Below are positions 1 to 8,119 of a stretch of DNA of 64,000 bases, one piece after another. The notes under the pieces were generated by a model. The model made no database searches and was not told where the DNA came from. It saw only the letters and a program-made list of their open reading frames with translations. A program made the translations under genes and the position numbers. The stretch spans positions 1 through 64,000 of the forward strand of contig JBJELW010000048.1 in the NCBI GenBank assembly GCA_051879315.1, given 5' to 3'. Source of the stretch: Roseburia_C sp051879315. GTDB lineage: Bacteria; Bacillota; Clostridia; Lachnospirales; Lachnospiraceae. Positions within the stretch are counted from its first letter, which is position 1. Each line of letters starts with the position of its first letter.

Positions 1-103
1 CAGTCACAAAATGTAGCATTATGTTGCAAAACCTATATCATAATAAACGATATATAGGGAAAATTCAAGTGAGTATATTTCTTGATTTTTTGCTCGCAAA
101 AAC

Positions 104-132
104 TTCACAAATGCTAAAAATTAGAATATAAT
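104..132 (+). promoter_or_regulatory. sigma-A-type promoter for the PH-domain gene
   Basis: TTCACA at 104-109 and a perfect TATAAT at 127-132 are separated by 17 bases. The predicted start near 139 would give a leader of about 145 nt that carries the structured element at 161-263. Bases 1-103 show no gene, only AT-rich DNA. Confidence 0.6.
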
Positions 133-160
133 GAAAGCTAGTATGTGCACAAAGGAAAAT

Positions 161-263
161 TAGTGTAAAGTCAAATATTAAAACCGACACAAGGTTTTGT
201 CCTCAAAGCAGCGCGAAGCGACCTTTGAGGGCGTTTCCGTCACCTGCGGTGACACCTCGTGTC
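161..263 (+). promoter_or_regulatory. Structured 5' leader element, copy A (full length)
   Basis: The RNA can fold as a three-way junction. P1 pairs GACAC (186-190) with GTGTC (259-263). Hairpin P2 pairs CCTCAAAG (201-208) with CTTTGAGG (223-230), with an inner CGC/GCG. Hairpin P3 pairs GTCACC with GGTGAC (239-253) across a three-base loop. The Shine-Dalgarno GGAGG starts 8 nt after the element, and a CCTC inside it (255-258) could pair with that site. The whole block, including upstream TAGTGTAAAGTCAAATAT, recurs at 12519-12620. I do not recognise it as a named RNA family. Confidence 0.65.
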
Positions 264-282
264 AAGAAAAGGAGGAAATGGA

Positions 283-726
283 ATGAGCCGAGAGAAGGAA
301 GAATTGGAAGAAAAGAACTTGAATGGAGACCGGGACGAGGACCTGGATGAGGTGCAGTTTGTGGAGCGGAAACGGTGGCCGTTTCTGGGACTTCCATGGA
401 CCTTTACCAAATATACCATCACACCCAGCACTGTGACAGTGGATCAGGGCTTGTTAAAGACGGTGGAAGATGACTGCTATATGTATAAGATCCAGGATGT
501 GCGCCTTACCACTTCCTTTATTGAGCGTATTTTTAAGCTGGGAACCATTTTGTGTTATACCGGTGATGTGACCAATAAGGAACTGGTGCTTTCCCATATC
601 AAACATGCCAAGGAGATCAAGAATTATCTGTTGAAAGCTTCCGAGGCAGCCCGGATCCGCCGCCGTACCCTGAATACTTTGGATATCGGGGCGGGTGCTG
701 ATCTGGATGATGTACTTGATGATTAA
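283..726 (+). CDS. PH-domain-like (bPH2-type) small protein
   Basis: The 147-residue protein is very acidic in its first 25 residues (Glu/Asp-rich). A compact domain of about 80 residues follows, beginning RWPFLGLPWTFTKY, then a repeated Val/Thr/Asp strand pattern and a C-terminal helix with Arg-Arg-Arg. This fits the bacterial PH-like (YdbS/bPH2) fold, in which the FTKY-ITP-STVTVDQG segment is usual; such domains are often linked to membranes, but there is no membrane segment here. The start is ATG 283 because GGAGG sits at 271-275; an in-frame GTG at 259 would lie inside the leader element. It is monocistronic, with a terminator at 737-789. The function is unknown. Confidence 0.75.
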   Translation: MSREKEELEEKNLNGDRDEDLDEVQFVERKRWPFLGLPWTFTKYTITPSTVTVDQGLLKTVEDDCYMYKIQDVRLTTSFIERIFKLGTILCYTGDVTNKELVLSHIKHAKEIKNYLLKASEAARIRRRTLNTLDIGAGADLDDVLDD

Positions 727-736
727 GTAAGAATTT

Positions 737-789
737 AAAAACCGCGGTTTGGAGTTTGCTTTTTGCGAATTACCCGCACCGCGGTTTTT
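737..789. terminator. Bidirectional intrinsic terminator
   Basis: A 12-bp perfect stem, AAAAACCGCGGT (737-748) with ACCGCGGTTTTT (778-789), has a 29-nt loop. Because the arms carry A and T runs, it can serve both the PH-domain gene and the convergent CmpB-like gene. Confidence 0.7.
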
Positions 790-813
790 ATCCGGTTTAT
801 ACAGTTTTAATGG

Positions 814-1218
814 CTACTGCTGCTTACGGGGACGGCTGTCCTTGCAGAGGATACCCTCATACAAAAGCCCGGTGGCAAACCATAAAGGTGCAAAATCCAG
901 TCGTATCAGGCCGTTAATATTATATTTTGCGTCACTGTAGTCCCAGGGACACATGTTGTGCCGTTTTAAAATAGAGCCGCTGATGTATTCGCAGGCAAAG
1001 ATTGCCAGGGAATACAGAATCCCCCGGAACAGACGTGGTACGCCTTTTATCTTCTGATACACAGGTGCAATGAGAGCTGCCATGCCGTAAATGGGGAACA
1101 TCCAGACGGAGGTTCTTCCGGTGAGTCGATAGTCTTTTTTGCGGAAGCATCCTAAGGATGTAAAAAGGATTTCCAGGCACCATCCGGTAAGTCCGCATAT
1201 GAAAAAATTTTTCTTCAT
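814..1218 (-). CDS. CmpB-like putative ABC-transporter type IV membrane protein
   Basis: The protein has 134 residues with about four hydrophobic segments (residues 5-20, 40-55, 63-82 and 108-125). The C-terminal WDYSDAKYNINGLIRL stretch followed by an aromatic helix is typical of the CmpB family (COG4905, putative ABC-transporter type IV). That family is mostly of unknown function and is common in Firmicutes. The length is near the family core of about 130-150 residues. The Shine-Dalgarno on the reverse strand (GGAGGGG) is rather far, about 13 nt, from the ATG. It converges on the PH-domain gene and diverges from priA. No ATPase partner lies nearby, so a transport role is not supported by context. 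Confidence 0.65.
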   Translation of the reverse strand: MKKNFFICGLTGWCLEILFTSLGCFRKKDYRLTGRTSVWMFPIYGMAALIAPVYQKIKGVPRLFRGILYSLAIFACEYISGSILKRHNMCPWDYSDAKYNINGLIRLDFAPLWFATGLLYEGILCKDSRPRKQQ

Positions 1219-1291
1219 GTCATAATTATTTCCCCTCCGCAGTAATTCATGCGGAATTTATCAAAAATTTTGCGAGCAACGAGGTGACAAA

Positions 1292-3514
1292 ATGGCGCAG
1301 TACGCCAATATCATAATTGACATTTCACACGAAAAATTAGATAAGACTTTTCAATATAGGATACCGGAGTCCATGCAGCAGCAGATCCGGGTGGGAATGC
1401 GGGTGGTTATTCCCTTTGGCAAGGGAAACCGGACTATTACGGGATATGTGGTAGAACTGACAGATGAGGCAGAATACGATCCCGGGAAGATGAAGGAGAT
1501 TTGCCGGATTGATGACAGCAGCATCGCCATTGAGTCCCAACTGATCGCTCTGGCCGCGTGGATCCGAAAAAATTATGGTGCCACCATGAACCAGGCATTA
1601 AAAACCGTAATACCTATCAAACAAAAGACGGCGGAACGGCTTTACCGGCAGGTGTCACTTAACATACCCATGGAGGAGGCTGCTGATCTGCTGTGCCGGT
1701 ATCAAAAAAAGCACAGTACAGCCCGGGCCAGACTGTTAGAAGCCCTTATGGAGCATTCGGTCATTGACTATGAGGTGGTGACCAAAAAACTCAATGTGAC
1801 CACAGCGGTGATCCGGGCCATGGAAGAACAGGGTGTGGTTGCAGTGGAGAGCAGGAGAAGTTACCGTAATCCGGTGAAACCGGAACGGGCAGGCACTTAT
1901 GCCATGACCCTGAATGCACTGCAGAAAAACGCGGTGGAGCAGATTACTGCCAATGCCTCCGGGGAGAGAAAACCCTGCCTGATACACGGGGTGACCGGCA
2001 GCGGCAAGACGGAGGTCTACATGGAACTCATTGCTGAGGCCATCTCCCGGGGAAAACAGTGTATTGTGCTGATTCCGGAGATTGCATTGACCTATCAGAC
2101 AGTGATGCGGTTCTACAGCCGGTTCGGAGACCGGATTTCCATCATGAACTCAAAGCTGTCACCCGGAGAACGGTTTGACCAGTTTGAACGGGCAAAACGG
2201 GGAGAGGTGGATGTGATGATCGGTCCCCGGTCTGCTCTTTTTACCCCGTTTCCCAATCTGGGCTACATTATCATCGACGAGGAACATGAAAATTCCTACA
2301 AAAGTGAGACCATGCCCAGGTATCATGCCAGAGAAGTGGCCATCCAGCGGGCCAAAATGTGCGGCGCCACGGTGGTGTTGGGATCGGCTACCCCCTCAGT
2401 GGACAGTTTTTATAAGGCGGGGAAGGGAGAATATCTTCTGATTTCCATGCCGGAACGGGTACAGAGGCGGCCCCTTCCGGTATGTCATATTGTGGATCTT
2501 CGTCAGGAACTTGCTGCAAATAATTATTCCATCCTGAGCCGCAAGCTGTATGAACTGATGGAGCAGCGACTGGAAAAAAAAGAGCAGATTATGTTGTTTT
2601 TAAACCGGAGAGGTATGGCCGGATTTGTTTCCTGCAGATCTTGTGGTCGTGTGATGAAATGTCCCCACTGTGATGTGTCTATGAGCGCCCATAACAATGG
2701 AAAATTAGTCTGTCACTATTGCGGTTATGAGCAAAGTAATGTTAAGATATGTCCGGAGTGCGGTTCCAAATATATCGGAGGTTTTAAAGCCGGAACCCAG
2801 AAGATTGAGCTGTCGGTGCAGCAGGCTTTCCCGAAGGCAAGGATCCTGCGCATGGATGCGGATACCACCAAAAGCAAGGACAGCTACGAACAGATTCTGT
2901 CAGCCTTTGCCAATGAGGAGGCGGATATCCTCATCGGTACCCAGATGATCGTAAAAGGACACGATTTCCCGAAAGTAACTCTGGTGGGAGTGCTGGCTGC
3001 GGATTTGTCTCTGGGGGTGCCGGATTACCGGGCAGCGGAGCGCACCTTTCAGCTGCTGACCCAGGCGGCAGGAAGAGCCGGCAGAGGGGACCGGGAGGGT
3101 GAGGTGGTGATCCAGACTTACCAGCCGGACCATTACAGTATCACCTGTGCAGCCGGGCAGGATTATGAAAGTTTTTATGAGCAGGAGATTTTTTACCGTC
3201 AGATGATGCATTATCCGCCGGTGTGGCACATGTTGTCCATCCTGGTGGCATCTCCCCGGGAGGAGACGGCAGACCGGGAGGCTAAGATTATGGCAGAGGA
3301 GCTTTTACGTAAAGATTCCAGGCTGTTTCTGGTGGGCCCCGCGGAGGCATCGGTAGCAAAGATCAAGGATGTGTACCGCCGGGTACTTTATATCCGCCAT
3401 GAGGATTACAAAAGGTTGGTGGAGTTGAAGGATGACCTGGAGCAATTAATCATGCAGCGTGAAATAAAAAATCTCAGTGTACAGTTTGATTTTGACCCTA
3501 TGAACGGGTTTTAA
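1292..3514 (+). CDS. priA: Primosomal protein N' (replication restart helicase PriA)
   Basis: A 3'-to-5' DNA helicase that reloads the replisome at stalled forks. The 740 residues show the N-terminal DNA-binding domain (YANIIIDIS...), Walker A GVTGSGKT at 233-240, the DEEH box at 329-332, and eight zinc-binding cysteines between 448 and 490 in CxxC pairs (448/451, 457/460, 474/477, 487/490). The helicase C-terminal motifs follow (GTQMIVKGHDFP, AAGRAGR). Length is normal for the family. ATG 1292 has GAGGTG six bases upstream. It heads the colinear run and is followed 12 nt later by def, the usual Firmicute order. Confidence 0.97.
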   Translation: MAQYANIIIDISHEKLDKTFQYRIPESMQQQIRVGMRVVIPFGKGNRTITGYVVELTDEAEYDPGKMKEICRIDDSSIAIESQLIALAAWIRKNYGATMNQALKTVIPIKQKTAERLYRQVSLNIPMEEAADLLCRYQKKHSTARARLLEALMEHSVIDYEVVTKKLNVTTAVIRAMEEQGVVAVESRRSYRNPVKPERAGTYAMTLNALQKNAVEQITANASGERKPCLIHGVTGSGKTEVYMELIAEAISRGKQCIVLIPEIALTYQTVMRFYSRFGDRISIMNSKLSPGERFDQFERAKRGEVDVMIGPRSALFTPFPNLGYIIIDEEHENSYKSETMPRYHAREVAIQRAKMCGATVVLGSATPSVDSFYKAGKGEYLLISMPERVQRRPLPVCHIVDLRQELAANNYSILSRKLYELMEQRLEKKEQIMLFLNRRGMAGFVSCRSCGRVMKCPHCDVSMSAHNNGKLVCHYCGYEQSNVKICPECGSKYIGGFKAGTQKIELSVQQAFPKARILRMDADTTKSKDSYEQILSAFANEEADILIGTQMIVKGHDFPKVTLVGVLAADLSLGVPDYRAAERTFQLLTQAAGRAGRGDREGEVVIQTYQPDHYSITCAAGQDYESFYEQEIFYRQMMHYPPVWHMLSILVASPREETADREAKIMAEELLRKDSRLFLVGPAEASVAKIKDVYRRVLYIRHEDYKRLVELKDDLEQLIMQREIKNLSVQFDFDPMNGF

Positions 3515-3526
3515 GGAGGATATTAA

Positions 3527-3994
3527 ATGGCAATCAGACAGATTCGAGTATTGGGAGATCCCATTCTTACAAAAAAGTGCAAAGAAGTAAAGGTGATTGA
3601 TGACAAACTGGTGGAGCTGGTGGATGATATGCTTGAGACCATGTATGAGGCAAACGGAGTAGGTCTTGCGGCCCCGCAGGTAGGCATCTTAAAGCGTCTT
3701 GTGGTGATTGATGTGGGGGATGGCCCCATTGTCATGATCAATCCACGGATCACAGAAACTTCCGGCAGCCAGACCGGAGATGAGGGTTGTTTAAGTTACC
3801 CCGGCAAGGCAGGACAGGTAACCCGTCCCAATTATGTGAAGGCAGTTTTTACTGCAGAGGACGGGGAAGAGTACGAAATCGAGGGGGAGGAGCTTTTGGC
3901 CCGTGCCATCTGCCATGAACTGGATCATCTGGACGGACACATGTATGTGGAAAAAGTAGAGGGGAACGTGCACGACGTGACCTATGAGGACTGA
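3527..3994 (+). CDS. def: Peptide deformylase
   Basis: A metalloenzyme that removes the formyl group from the N-terminal methionine of nascent proteins at the ribosome. All three family motifs are present in 155 residues: GVGLAAPQ (44-51), EGCLS with metal-binding Cys88, and HELDH with His130, Glu131 and His134. AAGGAGG precedes the ATG. It sits between priA and fmt, so the genes that add and remove the formyl group are next to each other. Length and motif order are ordinary. Confidence 0.97.
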   Translation: MAIRQIRVLGDPILTKKCKEVKVIDDKLVELVDDMLETMYEANGVGLAAPQVGILKRLVVIDVGDGPIVMINPRITETSGSQTGDEGCLSYPGKAGQVTRPNYVKAVFTAEDGEEYEIEGEELLARAICHELDHLDGHMYVEKVEGNVHDVTYED

Positions 3995-4062
3995 CGAAGA
4001 GACGACGGAGTCCTGAAGGCGCGTCTTTAACTGAAATAAAGTGCAATAAAGGAGAGAGAAGC

Positions 4063-5001
4063 ATGCGTATTATTTTTATGGGAACACCGGACTTCGCGGT
4101 GGCAACCTTAGAGGCAATCCTGGCAGCAGGCCATCAGGTGGTACTGGCGGTGACGCAGCCGGATAAACCCAAGGGAAGAGGAAAGGCCATGCAGTTTCCA
4201 CCGGTGAAGGAGTGCGCCGTAGCACACGGAATCCCGGTGTATCAGCCCCGCCGCATCCGGGAACCGGAATGTGTGGAGTATTTGCGGGAGTACGCACCGG
4301 ATATAATCGTAGTGGCAGCCTTTGGACAGATTCTGCCGAAAGAGATTCTGACCATGCCACGGTATGATTGCATTAATGTTCATGCGTCCCTTTTGCCGAA
4401 GTATCGCGGTGCGGCACCCATTCAGTGGGCGGTGATAAACGGAGATCAGGTTTCCGGTGTTACTATCCAGCGTATGGGGGAAGGCATAGACACCGGTGAC
4501 ATGATCGCAAAGGTGGAGGTGCCTCTGGATAAAAAAGAAACAGGTGGAAGCCTGTTTGACCGTCTGGCAGAGGCGGGGGCAGCGCTGTGCGTGGAGGCCA
4601 TGGCCGCCATTGAGGCCGGAACGGCTTCCTACACCCCTCAGAACGAGGCGGAGGCCACCCATGTGTCCATGATCAAAAAGGAGTTTGGCTCCATCGACTG
4701 GAGACGGCCGGCTGTGGAGATTGAGCGGCTGATCCGGGGATTAAATCCCTGGCCCAGTGCATACACCACATTGCATGAGAAAACCTTAAAGATCTGGGAT
4801 GCCACTGTGAGAGAAGAAAATACAGATGCGGCCGCAGGAACCATTGTAAAGGCAGACAAAAAGGAACTATGGGTGCAGACCGGAGAAGGGATCCTGATTT
4901 TAAATGAAGTACAGCTGGAAGGGAAAAAACGCATGCCGGTGGATGCCTTTTTACGTGGATATACCATAGAGCAGGGGGAGAGCTTCCATGACAGAACATG
5001 A
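4063..5001 (+). CDS. fmt: Methionyl-tRNA formyltransferase
   Basis: Transfers a formyl group from 10-formyl-tetrahydrofolate to Met-tRNA(fMet), making the initiator tRNA. In 312 residues the N-terminal Rossmann-like catalytic domain carries Asn105, His107 (NVHASLLPKYRG) and Asp143 (GEGIDTGD), the expected catalytic trio; the C-terminal OB-like domain begins near 205 (IDWRRPAVEIERLIRG). A GGAGAGAG ribosome binding site precedes ATG 4063. The last 14 bases overlap rsmB, which suggests translational coupling. Confidence 0.97.
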   Translation: MRIIFMGTPDFAVATLEAILAAGHQVVLAVTQPDKPKGRGKAMQFPPVKECAVAHGIPVYQPRRIREPECVEYLREYAPDIIVVAAFGQILPKEILTMPRYDCINVHASLLPKYRGAAPIQWAVINGDQVSGVTIQRMGEGIDTGDMIAKVEVPLDKKETGGSLFDRLAEAGAALCVEAMAAIEAGTASYTPQNEAEATHVSMIKKEFGSIDWRRPAVEIERLIRGLNPWPSAYTTLHEKTLKIWDATVREENTDAAAGTIVKADKKELWVQTGEGILILNEVQLEGKKRMPVDAFLRGYTIEQGESFHDRT

Positions 5002-6319
5002 TAGAAGTTCCGGCACCACCTCCTCTGTCAACAGCAGGGAACTGATTTTAGAAATCCTGCTGATGGTGACAAAGCAGGAGGGCTACAGTCATGTGGTGTC
5101 AGAACAGGTGCTGTCCAAGTACCAATACCTTTCTAAACAGGAGAGAGCCTTTATCACCCGGGTCAGTCAGGGCACGTTGGAGCGTATGATTGAGCTGGAT
5201 GCAGTGATCGATCAGTTTTCTAAGACTCCCGTGAAAAAAATGAAGCCGGTGATCCGGTGTATTCTCCGCAGCGCGGTGTATGAGATTTTGTATATGGATG
5301 CTGTTCCGGTCAGTGCCAGCTGTAATGAAGCGGTAAAGCTGGCCAAGAGAAAAGGTTTTTCCGGGCTCAGTGGTTTTGTGAACGGAGTGCTGCGTGGGAT
5401 TGCACGGGGCAGGGAACAGATTACTTATCCGGATCCGGTGGCAGATGTAACGAACTATCTTTCAGTAAAGTATTCCCTGCCGGTGTGGCTGGTACAGCTG
5501 TGGCAGAAAAGCTACTCCACAGATGAAATCGCAGCCATAGGTGAAAGCTTTCTGAAGGAAAAGCCCCTGTGTGTCCGGGTGAATACGGCACAGACCACAC
5601 CGGAGAAGCTGATGGAGAGACTGAGAGAAGAACAGGTAGAGGTGCGGCAGGATGCGCATATTCCTTATGCGCTGTATCTCAGTGGCTACGATTATCTGGC
5701 CGGGCTTAACTCTTTTCGGGAGGGAGATTTCTATGTGCAGGATCTCAGCTCCATGCTGGTGGCAGAGTATGCCGGCATACAAAAGGGTATGTATGTGATG
5801 GATGTATGTGGAGCACCCGGAGGCAAGAGCATTCATATCGCCCAGCTGATGGAGGGAACCGGCCATGTGGATACCCGGGATGTCAGTGACTATAAAGTAT
5901 CTTTGATTGAGGAAAATATCAGACGATGCCGGGTCAGTAATATGAGCGCCCATCGCCAGGATGCCACAGTGGCGGATCCGGACAGTGTGGAGCGGGCAGA
6001 TGTGGTGATTGCAGATCTTCCCTGCTCCGGCCTGGGCGTGCTTGGCAAAAAGCCGGACATTAAGTACCGGATGGATCCGGCGGGACTGGAGAGTCTGGCA
6101 GGGCTGCAGCGGCAGATCTTAGACGTGGTATGTACTTATGTGAAGCCCGGCGGTGCGCTGGTGTACAGTACATGCACCATTGACGCAATGGAAAATGAAC
6201 AGAATGTGGAATGGTTTTGCAGAAAACACCCGGAGTATCATTTGGAGCAGCAACGGCAGATCCTGCCCCAGGAACAGGACAGTGACGGATTTTTCATCGC
6301 AAAGTTAAGGAAAGAGTAA
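4988..6319 (+). CDS. rsmB: 16S rRNA (cytosine-967-C5)-methyltransferase
   Basis: Methylates cytosine 967 (E. coli numbering) of 16S rRNA using S-adenosylmethionine. In 443 residues an N-terminal NusB-like helical domain (about 17-145) is followed by the methyltransferase fold. SAM motif I is CGAPGGKS (274-281), the general-acid Cys is in PCSG (345-348), and the nucleophilic Cys is in STC-TIDAMENEQNV (about 394-396). The gene overlaps fmt by 14 bases and is 6 bases from rlmN. A Shine-Dalgarno GGGGGAG lies within the end of fmt. Confidence 0.96.
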   Translation: MTEHDRSSGTTSSVNSRELILEILLMVTKQEGYSHVVSEQVLSKYQYLSKQERAFITRVSQGTLERMIELDAVIDQFSKTPVKKMKPVIRCILRSAVYEILYMDAVPVSASCNEAVKLAKRKGFSGLSGFVNGVLRGIARGREQITYPDPVADVTNYLSVKYSLPVWLVQLWQKSYSTDEIAAIGESFLKEKPLCVRVNTAQTTPEKLMERLREEQVEVRQDAHIPYALYLSGYDYLAGLNSFREGDFYVQDLSSMLVAEYAGIQKGMYVMDVCGAPGGKSIHIAQLMEGTGHVDTRDVSDYKVSLIEENIRRCRVSNMSAHRQDATVADPDSVERADVVIADLPCSGLGVLGKKPDIKYRMDPAGLESLAGLQRQILDVVCTYVKPGGALVYSTCTIDAMENEQNVEWFCRKHPEYHLEQQRQILPQEQDSDGFFIAKLRKE

Positions 6320-6325
6320 CAGAAC

Positions 6326-7363
6326 ATGAAGGAAAAAGCAGACATTAAATCCATGAACCTGGAGGAATTAGAGCAGTGGATGCTCTCCATTGGGGAAAAG
6401 AAGTTTCGCGCGAAACAGGTTTATCAATGGATGCATGAAAAGCATTGCACTTCCTTTGACGAGATGAGTAATCTCTCCAAGGAGCTGCGGGAAAAATTAA
6501 AGGAACAGGCACAGCTTACGGTGTTGGAAAAGGAACTGGTGCAGGTTTCTCAGATTGACGGAACCAGAAAGTATCTGTTTGCCCTGGCGGACGGAAACAT
6601 GATTGAGAGCGTATTGATGCGCTATCATCACGGCAATTCTGTATGCGTATCTTCCCAGGTGGGGTGTCGCATGGGCTGCAGATTCTGTGCCTCCACACTG
6701 GATGGACTGGTGCGCAATCTGACTCCGGCGGAGATCTTAGAACAGATTTACCGTATCAGCGCAGATATCGGAGAACGAATTTCCAACGTGGTGGTGATGG
6801 GCAGTGGAGAACCATTGGACAATTACGATAATCTGGTAAAGTTCATCCGTCTCCTGACGGATGAAAACGGGCTGAATATCAGCCAGCGGAATGTGACTGT
6901 TTCTACCTGTGGGCTTGTGCCGGCCATGCGCCGGCTGGCGGACGAGAAACTGCAGATCACTCTGGCACTTTCCCTGCACGCCTCTTCCCAGGAAAAGCGT
7001 CTGGAACTGATGCCGGTGGCAAAAAGCTATGACCTGACGGAAGTGATGGATGCCTGCCGGTACTATTTTGCCCAGACCGGTCGGAGAGTGACCTTTGAGT
7101 ACAGTCTGGTGGGTGGGGTCAACGACAGTCAGGAGGATGCTGAAGGCCTGACGAAGCTGGTTTCCGATATGAACTGTCACATCAATTTGATTCCGGTAAA
7201 TCCCATCAAAGAGAGGAATTATGTGCAGTCAGAACACAGGGATATCCTCAATTTCAAAAATAAACTTGAAAAAAACAGAATAAATGTTACTATTAGAAGG
7301 GAAATGGGCCGGGATATTGATGGGGCCTGTGGACAGTTAAGAAAAAGATTTTTAGAAAGGTAG
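6326..7363 (+). CDS. rlmN: Dual-specificity 23S rRNA/tRNA adenine-C2 methyltransferase
   Basis: A radical-SAM enzyme that makes 2-methyladenosine at A2503 of 23S rRNA and at A37 of some tRNAs. In 345 residues the cluster-binding CxxxCxxC is Cys114, Cys118 and Cys121. The C-terminal Cys in IDGACGQL (near 335) is the methyl-carrying residue. Length is typical. It is immediately followed by prpC, whose Shine-Dalgarno lies across the rlmN stop codon. Confidence 0.97.
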   Translation: MKEKADIKSMNLEELEQWMLSIGEKKFRAKQVYQWMHEKHCTSFDEMSNLSKELREKLKEQAQLTVLEKELVQVSQIDGTRKYLFALADGNMIESVLMRYHHGNSVCVSSQVGCRMGCRFCASTLDGLVRNLTPAEILEQIYRISADIGERISNVVVMGSGEPLDNYDNLVKFIRLLTDENGLNISQRNVTVSTCGLVPAMRRLADEKLQITLALSLHASSQEKRLELMPVAKSYDLTEVMDACRYYFAQTGRRVTFEYSLVGGVNDSQEDAEGLTKLVSDMNCHINLIPVNPIKERNYVQSEHRDILNFKNKLEKNRINVTIRREMGRDIDGACGQLRKRFLER

Positions 7364-7372
7364 GTGATTGCC

Positions 7373-8119
7373 GTGAAGACTTTTTCCATAACAGATATCG
7401 GAAGAAAGCGTAGTATGAATCAGGATTACGTCTATTCCATGGAACAGCCCATTGGCAATCTGCCAAACCTTTTTATCGTGGCAGACGGTATGGGCGGACA
7501 CAATGCGGGGGATTATGCATCCCGTTGCACAGTGGAGACCATTGAACGTTTTGTGAAAAAAACAAAGCTGACAGAGCCTGCGGCGATTATGGATGCTGCA
7601 ATCCGTGAGGCAAACGAAGCGGTGATTGCGGCGGCCAATGCACACACAGAACTAAGGGGAATGGGAACCACGGTGGTGATGGCATCCATCTATGAAAACC
7701 GCAGGATGGTGGTGGCCAATGTGGGAGACAGCAGACTGTATGTGGTAGATGAGAAAATGAAACAGATTACCAAGGATCATTCCCTGGTGGAAGAGATGGT
7801 TCGCATGGGCGAGATGGATAAAGCCATGGCAAAGGATCACCCGGACCGGAATATTATCACCCGGGCGGTGGGTGCCGCAGATGCAATTGAAGCGGATTTC
7901 TTTGAGGTGGATTTAGAACCGTCAGATATGGTGCTTATGTGTACCGATGGACTTACGAATATGGTGGAGGATATGGATATCCGAAACATTATGAAGGGAC
8001 AGCGGGATGTGGCGGAAGCTGCAGAACGGCTGGTGGAGACCGCCAATGAACGGGGCGGAAAAGACAATGTTACAGTGATAGTCATTGAACCATTTGCAGA
8101 TGAGGTGAAAGTATGTTAA
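7373..8119 (+). CDS. prpC: PP2C-type Ser/Thr protein phosphatase (PrpC/Stp)
   Basis: A metal-dependent phosphatase that reverses the phosphorylation made by the adjacent PASTA kinase. The 248-residue protein has RKRSMNQD near the start, metal-binding Asp38 in VADGMGGH, GMGTTVV, GDSRLY, DHSLVEEMV, TRAVG, CTDGLTNMV and the C-terminal GGKDNVTVIV. I place the start at GTG 7373 because AGGTAGG lies 8 bases upstream; an in-frame GTG at 7364 sits within that site. The last 7 bases overlap prkC, the usual coupled arrangement. Confidence 0.95.
   Translation: MKTFSITDIGRKRSMNQDYVYSMEQPIGNLPNLFIVADGMGGHNAGDYASRCTVETIERFVKKTKLTEPAAIMDAAIREANEAVIAAANAHTELRGMGTTVVMASIYENRRMVVANVGDSRLYVVDEKMKQITKDHSLVEEMVRMGEMDKAMAKDHPDRNIITRAVGAADAIEADFFEVDLEPSDMVLMCTDGLTNMVEDMDIRNIMKGQRDVAEAAERLVETANERGGKDNVTVIVIEPFADEVKVC

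Noticed and set aside
259..282. Upstream GTG start for the PH-domain gene
   Set aside because: It would place the start inside the leader element; the ATG at 283 has an ideal GGAGG at 271-275.
1237..1254. Recurrent CCGCA...TGCGG stems (here, at 19735-19748 and near 54749-54766)
   Set aside because: Stems are only five to six pairs, in different contexts (divergent gap, terminator, end of rpmF); likely chance or ordinary terminators.
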